Shown here: positions 7,268-15,138 of the stretch, piece after piece | How positions within the stretch are numbered: position 1 is the stretch's first letter | Layout of the letters: each line of letters starts with the position of its first letter | Source of the DNA: CAYNST01 sp964399955 | GTDB lineage: Bacteria; Pseudomonadota; Gammaproteobacteria; Pseudomonadales; Cellvibrionaceae | Length of the DNA: 18,473 bases | NCBI GenBank assembly: GCA_964399955.1 | Contig: CAYNST010000063.1 | Coordinates: 1-18,473, forward strand | Direction: 5' to 3' | Position numbers and translations under genes: made by a program | The notes under the pieces: generated by a model | Databases searched by the model: none | The model's input: the letters and a program-made list of their open reading frames with translations, nothing else | What the model was told of the DNA's origin: nothing

Positions 7268-10200
7268 ATGACGCAAAAAAACAAGCACTTAGTGCGCTCT
7301 CACGGGCTTCTGAAACACTTGCTCAACGGCCGGTCCGGGCTGACCGTCGGGCCGCTTTTGCTGATGGTTGCGGCTCAAAGCGTGGCTGCGCCCATAGATG
7401 TCAATGCCCCGCTTTTGCAGTGGCAGGCGGTGGCACAGGATAGCCGGTTTGACTCGGGCGGGGACCAGCGCGGCTTGTTTCGTCTTCAGTTGGACTTGGT
7501 TGGCGATGCCTTGCACCCCATGCTGGCAGTTGCTTACGATGACAAGGGTACGCCTGACGACACGGGCGACGACGAGTTTGGCCTGCGAGTGAGGCTTGGC
7601 GGTGCTGGAGAGCTCGGCGGCTTTGATGGCGAGCTCTGGTTGGGGGTTGACCTTGAGCGCGATGGCGATCTGGACGCGCTGATACAGTGTGTGAGCAACG
7701 GCGAACTCGGTGATCAGTTCAGCGGCCAGGTCAGCGTGTACGCCTTGGAGCCGGGGGCCAGTGAGTCGCCCCGTTCCATTGTAGCCACGGATCCAACCTT
7801 GATTGCGGACTTGGCAGATGATGGCCATCAGTTCAGCGTGATACCCGTAGACGCCATCACTGATCCGGCGGCCCGTTCTTTTGATCTGAACAACAACGGC
7901 GTCAACGATGTATTTGTCTCCTTCAGAGTCAACTGGGCGGATCTGGCTGCAGCCATCAACAGCAAACCCTTGTCGGGAGAGCTAGGCACGTTGATCGGTA
8001 CGCTTGACGGCGGACTTGGTATTACGCCATTCACGCCGGTGCAGTGGGTGGTGTACACCGAATCCCGTGGTCAACGTATGGCCGGTGATGTTGCAGGTTA
8101 TGACGACCAAAATGACTCCTTGCGCCTTTCCTACGCGGAGCAGGGTGCTTTCCTGCCGGCTTTGAGCTTTGGCAATTTATTCCCGCAAATTATCAGCGAC
8201 GGTGGCAGATCGGAGGCTGAGGTGCGGCTGCAAGAACGCGCGCCGCAGGTCACCCGGGTGCAAGCTTTGGATGCCGACGGTGATCCCGTAACTTACCGCA
8301 TCTCGGGTGGAGTGGATGCGGCCGTGTTCAGTATCAACAGCACCACCGGCAGTCTTGAATTCAACAGCCCTCCGCGCTTTGCGGATCCGCAGGATCAAAA
8401 TGGCGCCAACCGGTACCAGGTGGAGGTAGAAGCCAATGACGGCCGGGGTGGTTGGAGCAAACAACTGATTCACGTTGAAGTGCAAGGCTCCGGGCTTGAA
8501 GCGGACTTGGCATTTTCCGAGTTGTGGGTCACGCCTGAGTTTCTGGTGGCAGACGGCCAGTCGACGGCGGATGTCTACCTGCGGCTGCGTGATGCCGACG
8601 GTATGGAGCTGGGGCTTGGCGGCGACTCGGTTGAAATCCAGGTCAGCGCTGGAGCAGTGAGCGCTGTAACGGACGAGCGCGACGGGCGCTATTTTGCCAC
8701 CTACACGGCCGGCACCCGAGCTGAACGGGTCACCATTACCGCCGCGGTCAACGGTCAGGCACTGGCTGAGCAGGTGGAAATAGAGCTGGTGGCCGGAGAG
8801 CCGGACCCAGGCCGAACCCGGGTGGAGGTGGCGGACGAGGAACTGCTGGCCAATGGTGAATCGACTACCCGGGTGTCCGTGGGACTGTGGGATGCCAATG
8901 ATAATCCCATTGCCATGGACGATGGCCTGGCCCTGGTGCAGGCCGAACTGGGGCTGGTTAGCTCACTGCAAGACGGTGGGGACGGGTTTGCTGAGGCCAT
9001 TTACACCGCACCGGTCGACCTTGACGCCGAGCGCGTGAACGATACGCTGCGGGTTCTTTACGATGGGCGCGCCGTGGGCGAATCAAACCTGATCCTACTG
9101 ATGGATGTGGATGAACTCCCAGAAGAGCCGAGCCAACCCGAGGTGCCGGATCCGCCAGACGAGCCGGACGTTCCAGATGTGCCGGATCCGCCGGATGAGC
9201 CGGACGTTCCAGAGGTGCCGGTAGACCCAGAACCGGAAAAGCCGAACGACCCGCCCGAACTGGATCTTGGCCGCTCTGAGTTGCAGATCTCGGCCGGGCA
9301 ATTGCCGGCGGATGGTGTCGCCACGGCGGAAGTCCGTATCCAGTTGCGGGATAGTGAAGGGGAGAGCTACCAAGGGAGCCAAAACCACATTGAACTGGAC
9401 GTTTCTGCCGGCACCATCGGTGCTGTGACCGATGAGGGCGACGGACTCTTTACCGCGAGCTTCACAGCTGGCACCGCAGCGCAAATGGTGGTTATCACCG
9501 CCACCGTCAATGGTGAGCGCCTGCCGGAAACGGTGACCGTTGTCTTGCAAGCCACTGCGGTCGACCCCATGCGCACGGAAATCCGCGTTGAAAACAGTCA
9601 ACTGTTGGCGGACGGCCAGTCCCACACAACCATCACCATCAGGTTAAGAGACCGCCACGGCAACACCGTCAACGCCGCAGACCACCCGGTATCAATAAGT
9701 GCAGACCTGGGAAGCGTTGATGAAGGTACGACCAACAACCAAGGTCATTTTACCGCTCGCTATAGTGCGCCCGCCCGTGTTGATGAATCCGGCGCAACAG
9801 CCACTTTGGCGGTGAGGGTCAATGGAGAAGATGCGGCCAAAACAGAGATTGAACTGCTGTTTGACCCGCAGAGCCGCCCGGATCCTGATCCTGATCCCGA
9901 TGCCGGCCCAGAGCCGGATCCTGGCACAACGCCAGCCCCTGACCCGGACACAGAACCGGGCGAGAAGCCAGACCTGGAAGGCGGCAACGCCAAGGTCAAA
10001 ACCGCTGTGCGAGGCGCAGGCAGTCTTGATCTGCTGGGGCTGCTGTCCGGCATGCTGATTTTGTTGGGGGCAAAACTGGGCCGTTCACGCGGGGCGCGCA
10101 AGCCGCTTCTGTTGAGCGCAACCTTCGCCGCTCTGTGTCTGCCCAACATGGTGCGCGCACATTTTCACGACTGCGAGCCCGACAACCGCATCAATTTTGA

Positions 10201-10714
10201 AGAGGTATATTGCTGGTATGGTGGGATCTCCCTGGGTCAGTCGCAACTTGCACCGGAAATTATTGACGGAGCCTGGACGCTGACAGAAGAGTCAGACACG
10301 GCAGTTGGCCTGCTGTTCGGCTATCAGTTTTTGCCTCATTGGTTTGCAGAATTGGCCTATCACGATTTGGGTCAGGCCGGGTTCAGCGGGCCGGCGGCGG
10401 GTGAAGGTTCCGAGGCTGGCCTGGCTTACCGGGTGCCGTCGTTCATGCTGGGATACAATGTTGCCGAGCCGCTGGCTCCCTGGAATTTCTATCTGAAGGC
10501 CGGCATCGCCCGTATCATGAACTCCAGTACGGACGAACAAATTGAATTTGAAACCGGCTCCAGCGCGCAGTTGGCGGTTGCTGCCGGGCTGCAGTTCAAC
10601 TTCAATTCCCATTGGCTGCTGCGGGTGGAAGGGCACAGCTTTGATCGCGATGCACATGTGTTTGGCCTGACGCTGGTTAGACGCGGTGGATTCATGAAAT
10701 GGTCAGGCTGGTAA
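7268..10714 (+). CDS. Two-part surface protein A: Ig-like stalk, GlyGly-CTERM-like hairpin, outer-membrane barrel
   Basis: 1148 residues. In order: signal peptide (1 to about 41, cleavage near QSVAA); a conserved exported domain (about 45-320) with Ca-loop-like DLERDGDLD (128-136) and DLNNNGVND (206-214); a cadherin-like module (about 323-407, VQALDADGDPVTYRI); Ig/invasin-type modules 415-510 and 512-612; an acidic Pro linker (613-664); Ig modules 665-764 and 766-866; a PDPD linker (867-908); VKTAVRGAGSLDLL plus a hydrophobic stretch and a basic cluster (909-945), resembling a GlyGly-CTERM sorting signal; a second signal-like segment (about 946-964) ending MVRA; then a beta-barrel (965-1148) starting HFHDCEPD, with OmpA-like GYQFLPHWFAE and an aromatic C-terminus. 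Each Ig module carries the ADGxSTxxVxLRD start typical of invasin-like domains. Probable role is an adhesive surface stalk plus a co-made outer-membrane protein. The ATG at 7268 has a weak GGGTGG ribosome site. No exact function is known to me. Confidence 0.85.
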   Translation: MTQKNKHLVRSHGLLKHLLNGRSGLTVGPLLLMVAAQSVAAPIDVNAPLLQWQAVAQDSRFDSGGDQRGLFRLQLDLVGDALHPMLAVAYDDKGTPDDTGDDEFGLRVRLGGAGELGGFDGELWLGVDLERDGDLDALIQCVSNGELGDQFSGQVSVYALEPGASESPRSIVATDPTLIADLADDGHQFSVIPVDAITDPAARSFDLNNNGVNDVFVSFRVNWADLAAAINSKPLSGELGTLIGTLDGGLGITPFTPVQWVVYTESRGQRMAGDVAGYDDQNDSLRLSYAEQGAFLPALSFGNLFPQIISDGGRSEAEVRLQERAPQVTRVQALDADGDPVTYRISGGVDAAVFSINSTTGSLEFNSPPRFADPQDQNGANRYQVEVEANDGRGGWSKQLIHVEVQGSGLEADLAFSELWVTPEFLVADGQSTADVYLRLRDADGMELGLGGDSVEIQVSAGAVSAVTDERDGRYFATYTAGTRAERVTITAAVNGQALAEQVEIELVAGEPDPGRTRVEVADEELLANGESTTRVSVGLWDANDNPIAMDDGLALVQAELGLVSSLQDGGDGFAEAIYTAPVDLDAERVNDTLRVLYDGRAVGESNLILLMDVDELPEEPSQPEVPDPPDEPDVPDVPDPPDEPDVPEVPVDPEPEKPNDPPELDLGRSELQISAGQLPADGVATAEVRIQLRDSEGESYQGSQNHIELDVSAGTIGAVTDEGDGLFTASFTAGTAAQMVVITATVNGERLPETVTVVLQATAVDPMRTEIRVENSQLLADGQSHTTITIRLRDRHGNTVNAADHPVSISADLGSVDEGTTNNQGHFTARYSAPARVDESGATATLAVRVNGEDAAKTEIELLFDPQSRPDPDPDPDAGPEPDPGTTPAPDPDTEPGEKPDLEGGNAKVKTAVRGAGSLDLLGLLSGMLILLGAKLGRSRGARKPLLLSATFAALCLPNMVRAHFHDCEPDNRINFEEVYCWYGGISLGQSQLAPEIIDGAWTLTEESDTAVGLLFGYQFLPHWFAELAYHDLGQAGFSGPAAGEGSEAGLAYRVPSFMLGYNVAEPLAPWNFYLKAGIARIMNSSTDEQIEFETGSSAQLAVAAGLQFNFNSHWLLRVEGHSFDRDAHVFGLTLVRRGGFMKWSGW
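9143..9214 (+). repeat. Two 36-bp direct repeats coding a 12-residue acidic Pro linker unit
   Basis: 9143-9178 and 9179-9214 differ at three bases and both encode VPDPPDEPDVP plus an acidic residue. They form part of the spacer between the second and third Ig modules and look like a recent in-frame duplication. Confidence 0.85.
9992..10159 (+). other. Internal sorting-signal-like segment plus second signal peptide in protein A
   Basis: The segment encodes KVKTAVRGAGSLDLLGLLSG (906-928 region), a hydrophobic run, the basic loop KLGRSRGARK, a second hydrophobic run LLLSATFAALCLP, and MVRA before HFHDCE. A GxGS motif followed by a membrane helix and Arg/Lys is the layout of GlyGly-CTERM, the rhombosortase recognition tail, normally found at a protein's extreme C-terminus. 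The basic loop between two hydrophobic runs predicts an in-out hairpin. This is a motif-level reading by eye. Confidence 0.55.
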
Positions 10715-11033
10715 GTACGAGTTGTTCGGCTGCTGTGTCGGTGGAGTCAATCAGACAAAGCACGCAACGGTTTTTTGTAGGTTTGTTATTCATTCGGCGC
10801 GCGTGGATAGGCCGATGGGTGCGTTCAAAAAAATGGTAGTTTACACCAGTAATCTTCTATCTTTTTTGCCTCGCCTCACTCAAATCTGGAGGCAATCCGA
10901 ACGGCTGTTGAATGAGCTGAACCCTGAACCGTTTTCTACCAAGGCCAGGCTGACCCAAAAGGGCGTGCACAACGCTTGGCCCATCGTAAAATTCCGTGTT
11001 ACACGAGCTGCAAAGCAGAAGCAAGGTGGTCTA
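10715..11033. other. Intergenic region between the paralogous surface-protein genes
   Basis: 319 bases. The frame of the downstream gene stays open back to 10722, but the peptide there is not signal-peptide-like and the good start is at 11034. I see no convincing promoter or terminator; a T-rich stretch lies near 10775 and another near 10862. Confidence 0.45.
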
Positions 11034-13897
11034 ATGACAACAATAAGCTGCACCAAAAAGCTCTTCAACCTGGCCGTAACCGCTAAACGCCGATGGGCTG
11101 TATGTCTGGCAGTTTCGGCGGTTGCCTTGGGGGCGCAGGCAGAACCTATCAACCTTGAAGCCGGGCTGGACAACTGGGATATCGTCATACAGGACAACCA
11201 GTTTGACCCGGGAGGAGATGAGCGCGGATTGGGCCGCAGCAATCTGGATTTGATCGGCGACGCAGAGCATCCCATGCTGGCTACCTGGTATGACGACAAC
11301 GGCACCCCCGATCTTGCGGACGACGATGAGTTTGCTTTGAGGGTCCGTTTAGGTGGCGGTAACCCGCGCAATGGTTTTGACGGCAATTTCTGGTTGGGTG
11401 TCGATGTCAACATGGACGGTGTGCTCGATGGGTTTGTCAGCGTGCAGGGTAACGGTGGCGGCGATCGGTTCAGCGGCACTGTTGCGGTTTATTCCACCGA
11501 CGGGCGGGCCAATGATGCGCCCTCCACCACATCTCCAGTAGATCCGCTTGAGCTGGCAGAGCTGCTGGAAGGGGACAATTACAGTTTCAGGCCGGCTGAA
11601 GTCAGCAGCGGCTCTGGCGTTGCGGATATTCTGGACCTGTTTCTCAACGGCGCGACTGACTATTGGCTGACTTTCAAGGTGAGCTGGGCGTCACTGGCTG
11701 ATGCGTTCAATCGGCTGCCGCTTAGCGGACAGGGGGGCGCGTTGATCGGCAGCATCAACGACGGCGCGGGCCTTACTCCACAAACTCCGGTCTGGTGGGT
11801 GGTCTTTACCTCTGCCCGCGGCAATCCACTTGCGGGTGATGTTGCGGGTTATCACGACCGTACCGAAAACCTCACTGCCAGCTATCTGGAGCAGGGCGCG
11901 TTTCTGCACTCGCTGAGCTTCGCGAACCTGTTCCCGGAGATCATCAGCAACGGTGGCGAAAGTGATGCGCAAGTGAGTGTGCAAGAGCGCACCACTCATG
12001 TCACCCGGGTGCAGGCGAGCGATGCCAATGGAGACAGTTTGAGTTATCGCATTGCCGGCGGTGCCGATGCTGATTTTTTTGCCATCAACAGCGTCACCGG
12101 TATCGTGACCTTTCGCAATGCGCCGCGGTTTGGCAGCCCGGAGGACAGTGACAGCGATAACCAATATGAGGTAAGCGTTGCCGTCAGTGACGGGCGCGGC
12201 GGCGAAGACCGCCAAGCCTTGAGCGTGAGCGTTTTGCCGCTTGGCATGGAGCCGAATATTGGGCAGTCCACAATCGAAGTATCTGAATCATCCCTCACCG
12301 CCAATGGATCATCTACTGTGTTGGTGACAGTCAGTGTGCGCAACGCCGAGGGTGAACTGTTTGGGCTGGGCGGGGACAGTGTGGAGCTCAGCGCAACCGC
12401 CGGAGAGCTGGACGGTGTGGCCGACCAGGGTGACGGCACTTATACCGCTACCTATACCAGCGCCACGATGGCGCAGAATGTGATCATCAGCGCCACCGTA
12501 AATGACATGCCCTTGCCCGAAGAGGTAGATGTCCGGCTGGTTGCCGGTGCCGTGGACCCTCTGCAGACGGTAATACTGATAGCAGACAATGAATTGGTGG
12601 CTGACGGCAGCTCCACCACGGACATCACCGTGCGGCTTCGGGATGCCCATGGCAACCGGATAACACGCGCCGAAGATGTGGTGGCGCTGACCGCCGATCT
12701 GGGCACTGTGGCCGAGGTAACCGCCGGTGAAAATGGCAGTTTCAGTGCTGTTTACACCGCGCCTGCAGGCTTGGACTCCAACAGTGCCGTGGCAATCATC
12801 AGTGCTCAGGTGAACGGACGCGCGGCCGGCTCGGCAGAGCTGGCGCTAAGCTATGTGCGGCCGCCCGAGCCCGAACCCGAACCCGAACCCGAACCCGAAC
12901 CTGAGCCGGAACCTGAGCCGGAACNNNNNNNNNNNNNNNNNNNNNNNNNNNNNNNNNNNNNNNNNNNNNNNNNNNNNNNNNNNNNNNNNNNNNNNNNNNN
13001 NNNNNNNNNNNNNNNNNNNNNNNNCCCGAACCCGAACCCGAACCCGAACCCGAACCTGAGCCGGAACCTGAGCCGGAACCCGAGCCGGAACCCGAGCCGG
13101 AACCCGAACCGGAACCTGAGCCCGAACCTGGGAATCCTGGCGAAAATCCGGCCAAACCGGATTCGGAGCTGGCCAAACCGCAGGTTAAAACCGCGCTGCG
13201 CGGTGCGGGCAGCGCCGACACCCTGACCCTGGCGCTGGTTCTGATGTTGGTACTGCTGACGCGGCTTGCACGGGGGGGCGTCTCCCCTCGTGCAGCGGCG
13301 GGCACAGGCCTGACTGCCGCTTTGCTGCTCCTGCCCATGGCCAGCAATGCACATTTCCATGATTGTGAGCCCGACAGCAGCATTAATTTTGATGAGGTGC
13401 ACTGTTGGTATGGGGGGCTGTCGTTTGGCCAGTCCAGACTTGCCCCGGAGATCACTGCAGACCAATGGACCCTGGCAGACGAGAGCGTCAACGCCGTCGG
13501 TGTGCTGGTGGGCTATCAGTTTCTGCCCAATTGGTTTGCCGAGTTCAGCTTTCACGACCTGGGCGAGGCGCGTCTTGACGCACCGGGGGTGAGCGAAGAT
13601 TCTCAACCGGGGCTCAGCTACCGGGTGCCTTCATTGATGGCGGGCTACAACCTGGCTGATCCCCTGTCCACCTGGAACCTGTTCGTCAAAGGCGGCCTGG
13701 CAAAAATAATGAACTCCAGCCGTGGTGATGAAGTAGACGTTGAGACCGGTTCCAGCGTGCAGTTGGCTATCGGAGCGGGGGTCCAGTTGAGCTTTGGTCC
13801 GCACTGGCTTTTGCGGCTGGAAGCTCAGAGCTTTGATCGCGACGCCAGCGTTTACGGCCTCACGATTGTGCGTCGTGGCGGATTCATGAAGTGGTGA
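11034..13897 (+). CDS. Two-part surface protein B, paralogue of A, spanning a false gap
   Basis: Removing the 100 Ns and one 55-bp copy gives one ORF of 902 codons. The ATG at 11034 is preferred over the upstream open frame because AAGGTGG lies at 11023-11029 and a signal peptide follows directly (1-36, ending GAQA). The order matches protein A: conserved N-terminal domain (about 40-315) with the Ca-loop-like DVNMDGVLD (124-132), cadherin-like module (about 322-402), only two Ig modules (about 408-505 and 507-608), a PE-repeat linker, QVKTALRGAGS (GAGS at 13202-13213), hydrophobic segment, basic residues, a second signal-like segment ending MASNA, and the barrel from 13352 (HFHDCEPD...VRRGGFMKW). 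Annotation software will probably report it as two fragments, with the barrel falsely started at the internal ATG 13244. Function unknown beyond a surface/adhesin-like design. Confidence 0.82.
12870..12924 (+). repeat. 55-bp contig-end overlap in PE-repeat region, copy 1
   Basis: Five CCCGAA hexamers plus a 25-bp variant tail run flush to the gap and are identical to 13025-13079. The exact 55-base length matches the other gap's flanks, pointing to one assembler k-mer. Because the tract is itself a hexamer repeat, the true copy number is uncertain. Confidence 0.88.
12925..13024. other. 100-N scaffold gap inside the PE-repeat linker
   Basis: Exactly 100 Ns flanked by identical 55-bp sequences. 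Dropping the Ns and one copy removes 155 bases and joins the upstream frame to the barrel frame without a shift. Confidence 0.95.
13025..13079 (+). repeat. 55-bp contig-end overlap in PE-repeat region, copy 2
   Basis: Identical to 12870-12924; should be merged with it when the gap is closed. Confidence 0.88.
13181..13351 (+). other. Internal sorting-signal-like segment plus second signal peptide in protein B
   Basis: It encodes QVKTALRGAGSADTL, a hydrophobic run (LALVLMLVLLT), a loop with basic residues (RLARGG and PRAA), a second hydrophobic run (LTAALLLLPM) and ASNA before HFHDCE. Layout and the VKTAxRGAGSxD core match protein A, while the hydrophobic residues themselves have diverged. That pattern suggests selection on topology and motif. 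Confidence 0.55.
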
Positions 13898-14178
13898 ACC
13901 AGCCTTGTGCTTCAGGTGGCTGGGCGAAGTGTGACTGTTCAGCGCACGCCCGATTTTGCCCGTAGCTGCGTTCAAAATGGTCACCATTCTGTCAGGAACA
14001 GGCCGTCTGGCGGTCCCCGTGTGGCGGTGAATTTGCTCGTTGGTGAGGCGGAGGAAACCGGTCGCGGTTGCGGTTTACGGGTTTCAAAAGTGCTTTTGCT
14101 CCCGCCGGAATGTAACCACGGGTTCGGCCCACTGGATTCTCAGCCCCCCACGGCCCCACCTTTGACTCAAGGACATAT
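13898..14178. promoter_or_regulatory. Intergenic region with a perfect inverted repeat upstream of the MscS-like gene
   Basis: AATGGT-C-ACCATT at 13976-13988 is a perfect 6+1+6 inverted repeat about 190 bases before the MscS-like start. It could be a repressor site, but no family was recognised. No gene is supported in these 281 bases. Confidence 0.3.
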
Positions 14179-14796
14179 ATGATCTATCCCCTGTTGATGC
14201 AGATCCTGCAGAGTGTGATTGCGCTGATTGTAGCTTTTTTCCTGACCAGCATGATCCAGAAAGCCTTCAGGGTCCGGGAGGACAGCAGCTGGCTTCCACC
14301 AACCTTCGTGGTGATGGCCGGCAATTTTTTGCGCTGGGCAATCTGGGTGGCGGCTGCGCTGTTGATTCTGGAGATTTTCGGGCTGCCGCTGCGGGCAATA
14401 TGGGCCGGTATTCTATCTACGGCATTGATCATAGCGGTTGCGTTCTTCGCGTCCTGGAGCCTTCTCAGCAATATTCTCAGCTCCATGATTTTGATAGCCT
14501 TTTCGCGTATGCGCGTGGGCGACATTGTCGAGCTGCGTGACGTTAAACGTGACGAGTCTGGTATTCGGGGGCGCGTGGTGGATATCAACCTCTTTTTTGT
14601 GTCCATCGAGGAAGTTCAGCAGGAATCTGCGGCAGATCAGAGCCCAGCCCCGGCAGTCACGCAGATACCCTGTCACATGTTCATGTACCGGGCGACACGC
14701 TGTTGGCCGGGACATCGCACCAAGCCGCTGTCACAGGCGATGCGCGAAGAAAGTCCGGAGCTGCGCAAGCAACCGCCACATCATGGGGGCGTCTGA
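14179..14796 (+). CDS. Short MscS-like mechanosensitive channel protein
   Basis: 205 residues. Three hydrophobic segments (about 4-26, 43-67, 72-107) are followed by the MscS beta-domain motif SRMRVGDIVELRDVKRDESGIRGRVVDINLFFVSIEE (written here with positions about 109-145; key residues VGD, G128, G131, D135). The third helix, with its SLLSNILSSMIL stretch, corresponds to the pore helix and its N-SSG-type turn. After the beta domain, IPCHMFM sits where MscS has its P-N loop. The long C-terminal alpha/beta vestibule is largely missing; the last 35 or so residues are polar and unlike the family. AAGGA at 14169-14173 fixes the start. Expected role: tension-gated ion/osmolyte release in the inner membrane. 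The shortness is either genuine, as in minimal MscS-domain proteins, or a late frameshift. Confidence 0.78.
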   Translation: MIYPLLMQILQSVIALIVAFFLTSMIQKAFRVREDSSWLPPTFVVMAGNFLRWAIWVAAALLILEIFGLPLRAIWAGILSTALIIAVAFFASWSLLSNILSSMILIAFSRMRVGDIVELRDVKRDESGIRGRVVDINLFFVSIEEVQQESAADQSPAPAVTQIPCHMFMYRATRCWPGHRTKPLSQAMREESPELRKQPPHHGGV

Positions 14797-14895
14797 GTGG
14801 GCGGTCGCCGAGGGCCCAAGGGACCCACCGGTCTTTGCGCAGACGCAGTTTCCGGGGGCTGGCGGGCAAACTTGAAACAAGAGGAAAGGTAATCC

Positions 14896-15090
14896 GTGTT
14901 AGATGCGTCGTTGTTTCGCGTATTGGTGTTGTTTGTCGTCATGGCCCTGGTAGCGGGGGCCTTTGTGCTTTTGGGCTCGACGGCATTGGTCACCAGTTGG
15001 CCCTGCGCTTTGGCCATGATGATTGCGGCGGCGCCCTGGTTTATCTGGAATGAACGTTGTAAACGCAGACGCGGAAGCTACCACCAGTAG
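14896..15090 (+). CDS. Small two-TM membrane protein (64 aa), GTG start
   Basis: A strong ribosome site (GAGGAAAGG, 14881-14889) lies 6 bases before GTG at 14896. The peptide has two hydrophobic segments (about 7-29 and 31-51) and a basic tail ending KRRRGSYHQ, so N- and C-termini are probably both cytoplasmic. It lies 99 bases after the MscS-like gene on the same strand and may be co-transcribed. I do not recognise the family. Confidence 0.55.
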   Translation: MLDASLFRVLVLFVVMALVAGAFVLLGSTALVTSWPCALAMMIAAAPWFIWNERCKRRRGSYHQ

Positions 15091-15112
15091 AAACGGGAAC
15101 AAACAACCCCCT

Positions 15113-15138
15113 CGCTGGAGCACCGTCTCCGGCCAGCG
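15113..15138 (+). terminator. Possible hairpin after the small membrane protein
   Basis: CGCTGG (15113-15118) pairs with CCAGCG (15133-15138), with further pairing of AG/CT inside and a GG bulge. A T6 run comes only about 20 bases later, so intrinsic termination is uncertain. Confidence 0.3.

Larger units (their letters stand above)
12864..13131 (+). repeat. Hexanucleotide (CCNGAR)n tract encoding a Pro-Glu linker
   Basis: A run of six-base units (CCCGAA, CCTGAG, CCGGAA, CCCGAG) encodes (PE)n between the second Ig module and the sorting-like segment of protein B. The unit length keeps frame, so copy number can vary without breaking the gene. The interval includes the scaffold gap, so the length shown is not reliable. 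Confidence 0.85.

Noticed and set aside
10722..11033. N-terminal extension of surface protein B back to an ATG at 10722
   Set aside because: The open frame adds about 100 residues ahead of a clear signal peptide; ATG 11034 has a good ribosome site and aligns with protein A.
12870..13079. CRISPR-like or satellite array around the N gap
   Set aside because: Units are six bases, coding in frame for Pro-Glu, and the large repeat is a contig overlap; no spacer structure.
12799..13606. Long - strand frames across the PE tract (Gly-Ser / Phe-Gly repeats)
   Set aside because: They are antisense reflections of the hexamer repeat and the barrel gene.
13244..13897. Separate barrel gene starting at ATG 13244
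   Set aside because: No ribosome site, the start would fall inside a hydrophobic segment, and closing the gap puts it in the same frame as protein B, as in protein A.
13907..14182. 91-aa frame ending in an ATGA overlap with the MscS-like start
   Set aside because: The overlap is suggestive, but the peptide is Pro/Arg-rich with no recognisable features and its start has no ribosome site.
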